Shown one piece after another: positions 34,348-46,420 of a DNA stretch of 64,000 bases. The position numbers and the translations under genes are program-made. Each line of letters opens with the position of its first letter. Position 1 is the first letter of the stretch. The notes under the pieces are model-generated. The model saw nothing but the letters and a program-made list of their open reading frames with translations, had not been told where the DNA came from and searched no databases. The DNA comes from Fusarium oxysporum f. sp. lycopersici 4287 (lineage: Eukaryota; Ascomycota; Sordariomycetes; Hypocreales; Nectriaceae): contig NC_030990.1 in NCBI RefSeq assembly GCF_000149955.1, forward strand, positions 2,090,502 to 2,154,501, read 5' to 3'.

Positions 34348-35103
34348 TACCATCACCCAAGCTAGCTTTAATAACAAGCACCTCTACCCAGTCTTTGAGC
34401 TTGAGCCTGACTCACCATAGCATGCAAACCACATCAACGTGCTGTCGCACTAGATGGAGTCTGGCATCGTGCGAAAATCGCAGGGGAGCTGGATGCTCAG
34501 CTTCCAATTCATCATTCCTTTTAACGTCCCTCACGATATTGGGAGGACTTAAAATACTATAAGACGCATCAAATCTCCCAATCGGCAAGGATATAGACGG
34601 CAATGCTATATCGCATCCGGTCCTGATCGATGAACCCCTAAGTACCATTTATGACTGCTATATCCCAACGATGATACTTCGTTTTTGCGTGGGCATCATT
34701 TAGAGGCGTTTGTTTTGAGGTAGGGAATTTCCCAAATGCTATGACACCGAAAATCAAAGTAAAAAAAAATCCAAACAAATTTCAACAACATGGTTTCGAG
34801 TTAGAGAAGAGGGGTCTGAAAGAATTGTGGTTGATTTGCCAATGTCCGTTTTAACTTGATATCCGATCGATCTAGGCCAGTACGCACAAGGAAGAGATAG
34901 AGGGCCCATTCTGCTGGTCATGTTCTCGTTTCGAGGCCAACTGACATAGCTAGAGCAGCTCAGTCCCAAATATGATTAAAAATGAGTCTATACGTAAAAT
35001 GGAGAAAGTGCATCATCTGCTATGATGTCGCTGATCTAGGTGATATGCCGTTTATCTGATGTCCAAAACTCGCGCGCGGAACATTGTAAACTTGAACAAT
35101 GTC
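34348..35103. other. Convergent intergenic region
   Basis: A spacer of 756 bases between two convergent genes, probably both 3' untranslated regions. No further feature seen. Confidence 0.45.
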
Positions 35104-36465
35104 TTACACGGCTCTCCAAACTGCTCCAGCTCTTGGGGTATCTTCCATTTCATCGTCTCGGTTCATTCTCTCAATCCACTCATCTTCACGCGCAAGCGCA
35201 TCCCGCTCAATATCGTCCATGACAGCCAGTTCAGTCAGCATGCCCTGCACGAGCTCCCTTGACCCTTCTACCATGCGTTGCAGACTTGATTGATCTTTGG
35301 ATTCTCCCTCTTGGTCATCACGGGCAAAATCTCCCAATTGATCGAGCTGTCGTTTTATGGTATCCAGTCGTCGTACCAAGCCAGCGCATTCGTCCTTCCA
35401 TGCAGAATCAAGTTCGCCAATAAAGAGCACGTCGTTCTCCTGAATTAGAGCTCCACCTGCACGTCTCGCTTCTTCGATTTCGCACATGCGATCAACCCAT
35501 CGTTCAAATCGCCTTACAACCCTAGCATAACGACCACCGGGTTCCTCCAGCGCCCATAGACCAGCTATGGCTGCATCTAGGATTTGTATGCGCTCTTCCA
35601 GGCCACCGCCAACAGTCCACTTACGGAGTGCCAGGATGTTCTCCCTCTCAACCTCTGCCTTCTCCTGGTCATCGATCTGTTTGCTCGCGCTAGCAAGCTC
35701 TGAAAATCGCTCCCCAAGTTTGCGCTGGGCACTAGCCCTCCAGGTAGCATCAACGGTCGGTGCATCTCGATGCAAAAGATGAAGTTGCAGAAGCTCGGTT
35801 TGCAACCGACTTGTTTCGGCGGATGCAGCGACGTTGGCCGGAAGTTTGGACGGCGATGGCGGAGCGAGGAATGTTGATGTCAGTGGTTTGGGCGCAGAGG
35901 ACTTGGCTGGTGAGTAGTGTTGCTGGAGAGTTGAGAAGGCCGGGCGAAGGCGTGGTGCGGCGCCTGAGAGCTTCTCGTTGGTGGAAGTTGTCGACGACCG
36001 AGTAGGACGGGTGGTCGTCGTGGTAGTGGTGCTGCTAGCTGACGAACCAGAAGAAGGAGGTCTCAAGACTGGCGCATTTCTCAAGCCAGTAGCAGTACTC
36101 TTTGCGCGCGTATGTGTAGGGGCAGGTGCCTTTCTAGTTGTTTGAGTCGGGCCATCTGCCGAGGTCGGTCTCACCGCTGGTCGAGGTCTTGTAGTCGTGG
36201 TTGAGGGGGGATATCGAGTTTCCCTCTTCGCAGGCTCAGATGTTACTGGTTTAGCAGGCTGCCGAACAGACGTCGCCCTGGAGAGTCCTGTGGTTGTTCC
36301 ATTTCTCAATGTTCTCGCATTGCTAGATGTCGTCGCACTTCGAGTCAAGGGCTTTACAGGAAGGCGACTCGGTGAACCGTCTGGGGCGTTCGCATTAGCA
36401 GTGGCAGTGGTTGTGGTGGAAGAAGCAGGTTTTCGAAGTGATCGTGAGCGTTGTAGCGTGGACAT
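35104..36465 (-). CDS. Ser/Thr/Arg-rich coiled-coil protein, possible HAUS8-like augmin subunit
   Basis: Intronless, 453 residues; the ATG at 36465 opens MSTLQRSRSLRKPASS, and a further in-frame ATG at 36492 is possible. Residues about 1-200 are low-complexity, basic and rich in Ser, Thr, Arg and Pro, the composition of microtubule-binding tails. Residues about 230-440 are helical: LQTELLQLHLLHRDA, then 'WRASAQRKLGERFSELA', a long charged helix, LWALEEPGGRYARVVRRFERW, and a C-terminal helix. A basic disordered N-terminus followed by an 'LL-x-L-H/R-L-L' helix resembles HAUS8 and plant QWRF proteins of the augmin complex. That identity is inference from architecture and one short motif. A different microtubule- or spindle-associated role is possible. 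Confidence 0.75.
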   Translation of the reverse strand: MSTLQRSRSLRKPASSTTTTATANANAPDGSPSRLPVKPLTRSATTSSNARTLRNGTTTGLSRATSVRQPAKPVTSEPAKRETRYPPSTTTTRPRPAVRPTSADGPTQTTRKAPAPTHTRAKSTATGLRNAPVLRPPSSGSSASSTTTTTTTRPTRSSTTSTNEKLSGAAPRLRPAFSTLQQHYSPAKSSAPKPLTSTFLAPPSPSKLPANVAASAETSRLQTELLQLHLLHRDAPTVDATWRASAQRKLGERFSELASASKQIDDQEKAEVERENILALRKWTVGGGLEERIQILDAAIAGLWALEEPGGRYARVVRRFERWVDRMCEIEEARRAGGALIQENDVLFIGELDSAWKDECAGLVRRLDTIKRQLDQLGDFARDDQEGESKDQSSLQRMVEGSRELVQGMLTELAVMDDIERDALAREDEWIERMNRDDEMEDTPRAGAVWRAV

Positions 36466-37465
36466 AGTGATATCCGTCACAGTCTGTCGCACGATGGATT
36501 AAACGGGTTCGGGATTGATATTATCAAGTGAATGTTTATTGTGATGAAGCTTGGGGAAATCAGGGTCGCTTGGGCTACCGATACGGTAAGAAAGTGGACC
36601 TGCCCTGAGGAAGCTTCCGTTAGCCGGAACACGGTGAGTGGACGGCTACCCTGAGCCAAGGACCGGGTGGAGGCTGGCGGTGCTTCACTAGCGGACTTGG
36701 TGAGCCTCTAGTTACAGTGGAGGTTAACTTGAACGCACGCGTGGAGTTATTAGACAAAACCTATCTGAATTCAAACCTAAGCATGGATATCAAGGAATGC
36801 TGCTCTTGCATAAGAGCTTGCGTTAGTTGAATTTTAAACTACCAAAGACCATGGGAGTAAAAAAGCAGTCCACATTAGAATCTGTGCACACGAGTCCTGC
36901 TTTGACAACCTCTCGTGAGCATCAACATTACACATTCATATCAGTCTAAATACTCGTCGAGTTGAGTCTGGGCCTGTATCTTCGGCAATTCATTTCTTAT
37001 ATCGAGGTATTTTTTCATCATTGATAAGTAGCTAATCAAGCTGTCCCTTCTAGGTCAGCGCATTAACATCCGTAGTATCACATTGCCTCAGCGAAGCAGC
37101 AAACATGAGTCCATTTTCCATTTCGACATCACCAGATCATACCAACAAAAATGGACAATATGTCCTCATCTTCCCCATATTCCCTGAGCTCGTAAACATG
37201 CTGCTGCTAGCAAATGCGGTATCGTTCAGGTCGCGATAAACGACATCATCCCATACTGTCTATGTTTTCCTCCTGGCCTACCCTCCCATGGCCTTTTCGT
37301 ATATAATACATGCAATGTGTCACTATGATCAAACCTGCGAGGAGAATCTATACGTAACAAAGGAAAGAGCATGAATAAGTGCGGTTAATGTGGCGCTGAG
37401 ATAAAATGGTAAATGATGGAAGAATATTAAGAGACAATTTCGTCGCAACGCTCGTGGGGATTCGA
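36466..37465. other. Intergenic region
   Basis: The left 250 bases are the upstream region of the coiled-coil gene; the right part is the probable 3' untranslated region of the proline-rich gene. No other gene is seen in this kilobase. Confidence 0.5.
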
Positions 37466-39430
37466 TTATGATGTGAGTTGTGGGTGGCCGACCAGTCGGC
37501 GCAGGTCATTGCCACTATTGTTAAGCTTCTTGACGCAGTGCTCGCATATTCGTAGATGACAAAAACTGCAAGTCCATCTATCTTCAACATCCGACTTGTC
37601 GCACGTTTGACAAGTCAATGGATAATATCTGTTGGTCCGGCGGTTCATCGTCTTATGGCCATGGTAGCAATTGAAATGAGACTTTTTCAGCGGCGGCGCC
37701 TTGAAGATGGTACCCTCCGGTATAGGTGACTCGGACTGTTTGGGGAAGTAGGCCGCGCGCGGGTCGGGTTCCTGCAGTACCTTCATCTCAGGATACAGGG
37801 TACCATCTCTGCCTCTGTAAAGGGGTCCCTGAGACTCGGATGGCACCAGTCTCGGATCGTGTTCAACTGCTGACTGTCGTGGCGGGGCATTCGACCTTAC
37901 GGATGAATGTCGTGGTGGGAATCGATTTGAAACTTCCGTAGGAGGCTGGACTTGGTGAACAGCGGTGTCACTGCCAGAGGATCCTCGACTTCCCCTTGAA
38001 TCGGTGACCGAAGGTGGTAACGATGCCGCCTCTGGCGATACAGAAACCGGCTTGTCCTCCGAAGGGCTCGGTAGCCTAGGGACCTGCACAGCCTTACGTG
38101 TGATGCTACCAGTACTTCTTAGGTGTTCTTGGGTTTGTGCTTGAGGAAATATACTTGTGGCATCAGTTGGAATTTCTGGAGACACCTGCGCAGCGGGTTC
38201 TGGTGATGAAGCGGGCGACAAAGGCGAAACAAAAGAATCAACGACGGGGGTCTTGATATCTTCCTTCTGATACTCAGGCGTGGGAGGGCGATTTGCCCCA
38301 GGTCGTGGCGTTGAAGCAGACTTGCTTGTGTCACCCGATGATTTCCCCCTTCGATGAAGATGGAGTTTCCCTTTGAGACGGTTCAGTTTGGAACTATTGA
38401 TCCCCATGGTTGGGGTGTCGGGCACCTGCTCAGCGGCTGGCGACGTTTGGGAGTCCTGACCAGCAGGAGCTATGGGGTTGGTGCTCCCAGGCTGCCAGTT
38501 TGGTATTGTGGAAATTTTAGGTCCGTTTGAAGAAAGCTGCTGTTGAACATGTGGTGGTGCGACAACTGGCTGCGTTGCAGCGGTCGACCCGTGGCTAGCA
38601 ACAAGCTTCAGGTCGGGAAGCTCAAGGCTCCGCTCGGCCTTTGACGACCGACGACGCCAAAGCTGAGGTTGAGGCTGCTGCTGGGAAGAAGGCGACGACG
38701 CTGAGTTCAGTTCAGACAGCTTGTTCTCTGGGACTGGTTTTCGAACAGGAGCAGGCGTGGCTGGAAGGTGATATTTAGTGTCCTTAGAGGGAAGTGGGGG
38801 TGGCCGAGTGTGGTTGGCGGGCAGCTTCTGGGCAACATATTGTTGCGGTTGTTGCTGTTGATAATGATGCTGTTGTTGCTGGGCGGAGGGACTAATAAAC
38901 GTGCCAGTGTTGGTGTTGGCGGGTGGAGCTTGGTGGCTCGGCGATGAGATTGCCTCACTCTGACGAACACTGTCGTTAGCTTCGTAAGGCGACCTGACAA
39001 GGGATTCGCCGGACGAGCGTGAATATGCCGACAGAATACTCGATAGTGATTCCGAAGGTGACGGGGGAATCTGTGATGAGTTTGGCTGCTGCGGCTCTTT
39101 CTGAGGTAGTGGTGGTGGGTTAGCAGGCAGCTTCCCAATGGGCCGGCGTGGAATAGCCATTTTCGGCGGACCAGATGGAGGGGAATCAACCGCAAGCAGA
39201 TGTAACGGCGGCAGTGATGGAGGTAACGGCTTCGCGTTGGCTATACTAGTCGAGCGCGGCGGAGGTGGTGGAAGCTCTTTGGCGGGAGGTAGACGAGGGG
39301 AAGGTTCCTCATAATAATCGTCATAAAAACTTGGATCGTCAGGACCAGGGACATCCGGAAGAGCTTTCGACCAGCGAGATGAGCCAGTTTTAGGCGGTTG
39401 CAGAGAATTTGTATTTAACATGGTAGCCAT
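37466..39430 (-). CDS. Proline-rich protein with C-terminal Cys/His zinc-binding module
   Basis: Intronless, 654 residues, ATG at 39430 (MATMLNTNSLQPPK). Most of the protein is low-complexity: poly-Pro stretches (KELPPPPPRS, KPLPPSLPPL, ANPPPLPQKE) that could bind SH3, WW or profilin modules, and Gln-rich runs encoded near 38840-38890. The last 70 residues (about 585-654) are ordered and start FNCYHGHKTM. They contain paired cysteines (CQTC, CSFC, CEHC) with His residues, a pattern expected to bind two or three zinc ions. This tail looks conserved, whereas the rest looks disordered. I do not recognise the family. A scaffold or signalling adaptor is a reasonable guess and no more. Confidence 0.8.
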   Translation of the reverse strand: MATMLNTNSLQPPKTGSSRWSKALPDVPGPDDPSFYDDYYEEPSPRLPPAKELPPPPPRSTSIANAKPLPPSLPPLHLLAVDSPPSGPPKMAIPRRPIGKLPANPPPLPQKEPQQPNSSQIPPSPSESLSSILSAYSRSSGESLVRSPYEANDSVRQSEAISSPSHQAPPANTNTGTFISPSAQQQQHHYQQQQPQQYVAQKLPANHTRPPPLPSKDTKYHLPATPAPVRKPVPENKLSELNSASSPSSQQQPQPQLWRRRSSKAERSLELPDLKLVASHGSTAATQPVVAPPHVQQQLSSNGPKISTIPNWQPGSTNPIAPAGQDSQTSPAAEQVPDTPTMGINSSKLNRLKGKLHLHRRGKSSGDTSKSASTPRPGANRPPTPEYQKEDIKTPVVDSFVSPLSPASSPEPAAQVSPEIPTDATSIFPQAQTQEHLRSTGSITRKAVQVPRLPSPSEDKPVSVSPEAASLPPSVTDSRGSRGSSGSDTAVHQVQPPTEVSNRFPPRHSSVRSNAPPRQSAVEHDPRLVPSESQGPLYRGRDGTLYPEMKVLQEPDPRAAYFPKQSESPIPEGTIFKAPPLKKSHFNCYHGHKTMNRRTNRYYPLTCQTCDKSDVEDRWTCSFCHLRICEHCVKKLNNSGNDLRRLVGHPQLTS

Positions 39431-40090
39431 GACGAAACGGAAGCTGTCGTGTCAACCTTGGACGACAGACTAGGAGCAGGAGTAAGGGGGATGCTGTTTA
39501 ACTTGAGGCAAGATAAAACAGGTGAAACCAGGGACGCGACAGCACAGCAATGCAAAGGCTGGTAAAGCGTATGAAATGCCGGGCCCTGGAATCCTTTTGA
39601 TAATATGGAAGGGGATCACGGGAAAGCCGCCCCTCGAGGGAGCTTACAGGTAGATTCAAACAAAATTCAAGTGGGGGGAGGGAGACCGAAGAGACAAGTC
39701 AACGAGTGAAACCGGCAAAGAATGGATCTTGAGGTTGATATTGAATCAAGTGGGACGAGCTGTGAATGAGAGTACACAAGTGCAATCAATGCGCGATGTA
39801 AGGTGGATAGAAGGAAATGAAACAGTGACAGTTAATGGAGAACAAGTGGATGATGATGGATGAAGAAAATCGTCGAAACAGATAAAAAGAAAACAGTGTA
39901 AGGAAACAAGATCAGATCGTGGGAGAAAAGAAAAGAAGGAGGCCTCGAGTCGATCCTTCTCGTTCTTGGTTCATGTCCTGCCCTGTTTACGAGCATCTCT
40001 TCCTTGGGCCCTCTACAAAGCTGTCTAGGGTTTCATCGAAAACACACCAACGCCGTCTTCAACCGGGGCAATCTCTTAACCAAGCCGTTG

Positions 40091-40114
40091 GGACTTGGAC
40101 TTGGACTTGGACTT
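40091..40114. repeat. (GGACTT)4 repeat
   Basis: Four perfect copies of a hexanucleotide, 24 bases, in intergenic sequence. Confidence 0.9.
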
Positions 40115-40980
40115 GCGCGTTAGCATCATGCAAAGCAAGCAAAACTGCATGGGCAATCTCACAATGTACAGTACTTGGCTCATGCCTCGGGATGGGCGGA
40201 GGGAGGCTTGGTGTGGCTTATGCAGTCTCTCTGGCCACCCAGGCTCAAGTTCTCAACCTCTTGGGGAACCATGGCATTGCTGCCTGTGGCTCGTCGGGTT
40301 CTGGCACATAGCGTCCGGAAGCAGGGGACCTGGGGACAGAGACCATAGCAGCTGAAACAACCAGTAGATTTGATCTCCAGTCACACCTGGGCGGGGAATT
40401 CAGGTTCACTGCAGCTGAATCCACGTCACTACTCACCCCTGCATGTATTGAACTAGATTCAACGGCATTCAATTCAATTCGGATGAAAAACTCAATCAGG
40501 TGATTTTACCACCAAGAATTCAATGGTATCAATTAGTACAATGTTTGTTTCTGTTAGAGTTTAATGACTTCCTATTATAATTGTGATAAGTTACACATGC
40601 ATAACACTCATCAACTCAGTCTTACAAATGTCTCTCAATATGGATTGATACGGATACTTGCAGCACTTCCTCGTGGCCCTTTCGTAAGTAATATGCACAA
40701 GGTGTTGCTTTTTTCCTTCATCTCGTCTCACCATCCACCTGCTCTTGTTTGCTGTCCAGGAAGAGTACAGTCAATACCCAAGGTTATGTCAACCTGACTC
40801 AGACATTGAAAGATTGTCTTTTGCCTTTGTCTTGCTCTCCCTCCTCCGAAATATGCCACAATATTTTTATATCTCATTCTTGAACTCTAACATATGCTTC
40901 ATTTACTTATACGAGTCTCAAAAACTCTCACATTTGCAGCAGAACGCCACAGTTCAACTGCCCGATCATGCCGATGTTGT

Positions 40981-41000
40981 ATGTATGTATGTATGTATGT
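40981..41000. repeat. (ATGT)5 microsatellite
   Basis: Five perfect tetranucleotide copies in intergenic sequence. Confidence 0.9.
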
Positions 41001-42307
41001 ACTGTACTTTACCGACCCTTGCAATTGATCGCCCAACGCGTCACGTCTCTCCCCTGTCTGTGTACACTCGGGGCGATCGATCCTCCGGAGCCTAAGCATC
41101 TCCACAGGTAATTTGAAGCTGCAGAATGGCAATCCACCATCTGTGACCCTGTAATGTTGAAATGTCGTCCGGAACTGCCAGATTTTTTTCGAACCAGTCA
41201 GCACGATGTAACCAGCGGCGGAGAAATGGCTATGACGAGACCTTGTCTCTATTATATAACGCGTTTGGCATTAGTTAGTGATGCTCACTGAGATTTGGCC
41301 CGCATTCGTCTCTGACCCGGTAATCTTGGCAGAGTCAGCGACCAGCCAGGCGGTCCAGATAAAAACCGGGACACTTTTACCTGTAACCCACTGCTTAAGT
41401 CTCCCGATTTTTATCTGACCCACCTGCCAGCCCCTGTCTTGTCAAAATTGGTCGGATGTTCCATGTTTCAGATCAAATCCCATGTGAACGAACCCGTGTA
41501 GCCACATAGCGTAGATGATGCGAACAGCACAAACGTTACGTCAATGAACGAGGATGTATGCATAAACTTGCAATAATAGGGAAACCGATGTGTTGTACAA
41601 GGTATTGCATCATTACATGCTGAATGGCAATTGGCCTCGACGTTGTTTCTAATGATTCAATGCTTAAGTTCTTTTTCTTGTTCATTCATAGCACGATTTA
41701 TGCACTCGCTCTTGTGGCAGGAACGTCATCGAATTTATCAGTCGTGAACAGTGGTTGATCTTGAAATTCCTGCTTAATTATATTTGACTACTCCCCCAGG
41801 CCTAGCATAACAGTGGCATAAGTCGCTGACATTGAACATATGAGTGTCTGACAGGTGAGAATGATGGCATTAGCCCTCTGTCTAAAAGTTTCATCTTGTG
41901 GTAATACGAAACTAAACAAGAGGTTTAATACAGGATGGAAGAAAAAAAGCTGAAAGTCGCTGAGTGCTTCATAAGAACAAATTAAACTAGTTACACGAAG
42001 GAGGATTCAATATCATTTGAGATACAAATGCTCCTTTTTTCCGAGGAGCTTCACTTGTTATCATAGATCGTCTTCCTATAATGATATCAGTTTCTCCGAT
42101 GATGCCGTCTGATGGCTGCTTGAATCTGACTGTGACTTTAGATCCAACCCATAAGCAAGGCCAATATCTTATTTGCAGCATCGCCACGTCGAGAGATTGC
42201 TAAATACTCTGGCCTCTCCCAACTTCTCGACCTGAAAAACGCCTCACCAGTGAATATCAGACGGTAGTATTACGGTATCCTGTTCAGATTTTATCAAGGG
42301 AAGAGAT

Positions 42308-44151
42308 ATGAACAGCAGTTTGAGCTCAGAGAGCCCATCAGAGGGTTCCCCCCTTCTTGAAGATCGTAATCCTTACGAAGCATCAAGAAACATCGAAAAC
42401 GAACAGGCATCAGATGGCTATACTCCCAAAGCACTATACAGTGACAAGAAGCTGCATCTCCTGATCGCAGCTGTCGGAATTGGTGTAAGGAGTATCCCCA
42501 AAGGCCTTTACACATGTCACGGGCTTTTGCTCACAAAATCTTCAAGGTCTACCTCGCTGCCGCCGATCAACTTTTAACAGTTGCAACTTATGCCAAGATT
42601 GGTAACGAACTAAAGGCCTTGAACAATACCAGTTGGATTGCTACAGCGTGAGTCAAAGAGCACGGCAGATGTATAGACCCGACTAATAGTCGATCAGATA
42701 CTTCCTAACCTTGACAAGTTCACAACCTCTCTACGGTAAACTGAGCGACATATTTGGCCGTAAACCATGCCTGCTCTTTGCCTACATTGTCTTTTCTCTG
42801 GGCTGTCTGGGTTGTGGTCTTGCCCAGGGTATGGCTCAACTATGTGCTGCGCGAGCCGTGGCAGGTATCGGCGGAGGAGGCATGAACTCTGTTGTCGCCA
42901 TCCTTCTGAGTGATCTCGTACCGCTCAAGGATCGTGGTGTGTGGCAAGGCAAGATCAGCATTCTTTTCTTCGCTGGAACTGCTACTGGAGCTCCCCTTGG
43001 AGGGATTTTAGCTGATTCAGTCGGCTGGCGATGGTGAGTCTGGCGTAGCATGTTGAATCAGACACATCTAATCGCTCTTTAGGTCGTTTCTTGGTCAAGT
43101 CCCGTTGTGCTTCCTTGCTTTCATAGCCGTCTATATCGTCCTCGATCTTCCACCTGTTGAACACGATCACTGGCTTGCCAAGGTCCGCAAGATTGACTTT
43201 CTCGGCGCTTTCACTCTCGTGGCGGCTGTGGTTGCTCTCCTCCTTGGTCTGGATTCTGGCTCTAACCTCGGGTGGTCACATATCATGACTGTCGTCGCCC
43301 TATCCTCAACTCCAGTTCTGTTTGCCTTGTTTCTTTTGATCGAAATCAACGTGGCTTCTCATCCATTTGCGCCCGGCCACATAATATTTGATCGTAGCTT
43401 ATTCGCCTGCTATGGGGTGGGTTTCTTCTCAGGGGCGGGACAGACATCGACTATCTTCTTTTTACCTCTCATCTTTCAAGCTGTTCAGGGCCTAGGTGCT
43501 ACTCAGAGTGGTTCCTTGCTTGTCCCAGGCATGATTGCAGGTGTCGCAGGTTCAATTCTAGGTGGCTGGATCATCAAAAGAACAGAAAAGTTCTACGCCG
43601 TAACGTTATCGGCTTACGCACTCGTCCTCGTTTCAGTCATCCCCATGGGAATGTTCGTCTGGCTCCGTTCAACCACCGGAGAGACTATCGGCCTTACTAT
43701 TATGTCATTCGGGGCCGGTTGTGGTATGATAAAAGCTATTATTGGTATGCTCTGAGATCTACCTTGCTAACAGTGTTTAGCTTTTGTGACAACGCTTATT
43801 GGTCTGCTCGCAAATGCTGCAGCTGAAGACACTGCTGTCGTTGTAGCGTGCTCATATCTCTTCCGATCCCTCGGCGCTAGCATAGGTATCAGTACTGGAT
43901 CTGCTGTACTTCAGCAAGTTCTTCGAATACAGTTGGCAGCGCGGCTCCCTGACGGGGAAGAAGCGCGTAAGATCGAGGAGAAAGTCCGCCAGAGTCTTGA
44001 CTATATCAAAGAACTACCGCCTCATTTGGCAGATCAGGTTCGGTCGAGTTACCAAATCGCAGGGATTTCATCACTTGCTTTGATTTCTATTTACCTTGTG
44101 GTGTCATTTTTGTTGGCGTTCTGGATTAAGGAGAAACCTCTAAGGAGATAG
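42308..44151 (+). CDS. MFS transporter, Fnx1/VBA-like vacuolar amino acid transporter
   Basis: Five exons (42308-42484, 42547-42647, 42698-43033, 43083-43723, 43781-44151) give 541 residues; all introns are GT..AG and phases agree. The N-terminal 50 residues are hydrophilic. Landmarks are VYLAAADQLLTVATYAKIG, ALNNTSWIATAYFLTLTSSQ, motif A (GKLSDIFGRKPCLL), RAVAGIGGGGMNSVVAILLS followed by LKDRGVWQGK, and motif C (GTATGAPLGGILADSVG). The 'NNTSWIATAYFLTLTS-QPLYGKLSDIFGRK' pattern is that of S. pombe Fnx1 and S. cerevisiae VBA proteins, which move amino acids into the vacuole. For intron 4 I use donor 43724, because it restores the family spacing around FGAGC-AFVTTLIGLLANA; a donor at 43745 would add seven residues. 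The substrate is inferred from family only. Confidence 0.9.
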
Positions 44152-46420
44152 ACGATACTAGAGCTGCATCGAGCATACATCAACTTGCATCGGGAGTTGA
44201 GTTGAAGGGTGAGTCACTTTTATAGTATTAGAAAGAAGAATGGAATAACATAATGGAAATTGTCACCATTTCCATGAAAACTCCCCTCTTCGGTTCACCT
44301 TGTGTTAACTCATCAGCCTAATGCAAGGTACACCCATGAACCCCGCACTCATCGGCCGATCATTCTCCACCTCGGGCACTTGTTAAACCATCTCAATGAG
44401 ATCTCAGAGAGACAAAGAATAGGAATCAGAGGTTTATTTTCCTTGTGCTTTGGCTAGACTGACTACTGGAGGATAGTGTTGTCCATTTATATAGTACTCT
44501 TCTACTAAAATCATTGTGATTAAAATGACTTCCCCTTCCTTATTTTTTTCCTTACAAACCTGCAGAAAGGTATACTATACCTACTACTAACCGTCTCACC
44601 ATTTCGAAAGCTCCTCTATTAGATATAGCTTCTCTTTATGACTCTTCTTTCCCGAGCCTCCAATTCTTTTGCCTTTAATCCTTAATGTGACGAAACTCGC
44701 CTAAGTGTGCATGCCTGAAAGAAGATAATAGTACACGTGTAGCGAGCATGGCTACATTCATGCGTATGATCTGTGAGGAACCACACGCTATCGAAAGGGG
44801 AGATTGATAATACATCGGAGGTCGCAGTGAGCCATAAGTATATATATGAGCTTGTTGTGTTATTGTTTGCATTTTTAAGCAGAGCTTTGGTTTCTTATTG
44901 GCCTTGGACTTCGAGGTCTCTTTTACGCTTTGATGGAGGCTCGATTAAGTGTGTTCAAGGGCAACGAGATGTATGTGATGAGATGCTTACGAAACTTTCT
45001 GACAGTATCAGAAGGTTTCTTTTGATGTTTCTAGACAAGGAATGCATGATACTGGTTGAGCTCAGATGCCTTTATGGCCCTCCATCAGCAACAGGAAAAA
45101 GACGTCCAGGAAAGAAGTCTCTAGTAGGCCTTGGGCATGGCCCATGCGATAACAAAGTAGTTCATGCTTTGCGGGCTCTATAGTATAATAGAGTCCAAAG
45201 AAGCTCAAAGGGGGACCATAAGGTGTATAGAGACAGCCATGAAGAAGCATTGAGATCTAGCTCAGAGCGAGTTTGCCGCTTTCGAAAGTTGACCAAGATA
45301 TCAAGACACTTAAATGTAATCTAAGGCAGTGAAAAGCCAGATGGAGCAGAGTTCTCATCTAATATGAATCACACCCTAGTTCGATGGCGAGGTGATAATA
45401 CAAAGATTTGGCTGTATGCCTTGCCGGCGCATTCAAGAAATTGACCCTCAAAAGCCCATTGTGTATCTAACATGAGAACTGTAAGACGGAATGCATGGAA
45501 TTGAGGTGATGGAGAAAGACGTGCGTCAAAACTTTACGTTCTGTGTTCGTAATGATATTTATGACGACTGAAATCACGAACCAAGCCAAATTATGGATAG
45601 AATCACAATGATGTTGCTTAAGCTTCCGCTTTATACAAATAAAGGCCTGTTCTCGAGTCACTACATGATGGCGTACATGAGGCTAAGTAAATGGGAGATT
45701 TTGAGAATGGTATCTCGCTTAACTCCCTTGATGTTGTCATGCTTGAGATCGAGATGGGAACTCTTCATGTGGGAGCTTTATAAACGATAAATATGTAAGG
45801 AGAAAGGATATCGAAGTTGTAAGAATCAACTCTTCCCACAGCTCGTGATTTGATAAGTTGTGTGTGTAATGTCTCATCTCGCTCTGTGCTTGAGCCACCT
45901 CCATGAAATTGCCCGGCTTTGTTATTTCGAAGGGACGACCAGATACAGATTTGTAAGTCCAGATAATATACAAACTAGCGGGCTGTCATCACAGTATCAA
46001 TCTTGTTTCCACATGCTATTGACTTCCATCTAGATAACAAGCCAGCAGGTTTATGTGAAAACCTGTCTTCACTTGGCAACATATTCTCAAACGGCTAATC
46101 ATTCACGCATCGACCTGGTGGAATTCATCATGACATATCCTGGAGACAAATGTCCCATTAACCAAAAGTATACCTTAGAACGTTGGCCTCAATTGGCGAG
46201 GAAAACTGTTCTTTCACACTCAAGTTTGGAACAAATATTTGCATCTATCATTGTAAAGTATCATGAAACAGTCAGCCTTCAATGCTGCTTAAACACCCCT
46301 GAAACGCCAATTCTCCTGTGGGTATATACAGTCGTGGAGATTGGGACCAAATAGTCTTCTTCTCGTGTAAGTCTCACAAGACTCTCCTTATCAATGAAAC
46401 ACTCTCATTCCGTCCCCTTT
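44152..46420. other. Intergenic region of 2.3 kb
   Basis: AT-rich overall. It holds the 3' ends of the MFS gene and of the four-TM gene (minus strand). Open frames here are short, several lack ATG starts, and none resembles a family. Confidence 0.5.

Larger units (their letters stand above)
39431..42307. other. Intergenic region of 2.9 kb
   Basis: The first 500 bases or so are the purine-rich (on plus) leader and promoter of the proline-rich gene. A GGACTT hexanucleotide repeat lies at 40091-40114 and an ATGT repeat at 40981-41000. The final several hundred bases are the upstream region of the MFS gene. No supported gene. Confidence 0.5.

Noticed and set aside
33520..34377. Long minus-strand frame of 285 codons opposite 6-phosphogluconolactonase
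   Set aside because: It is an antisense shadow of a certain gene with strong codon bias; it has no domain.
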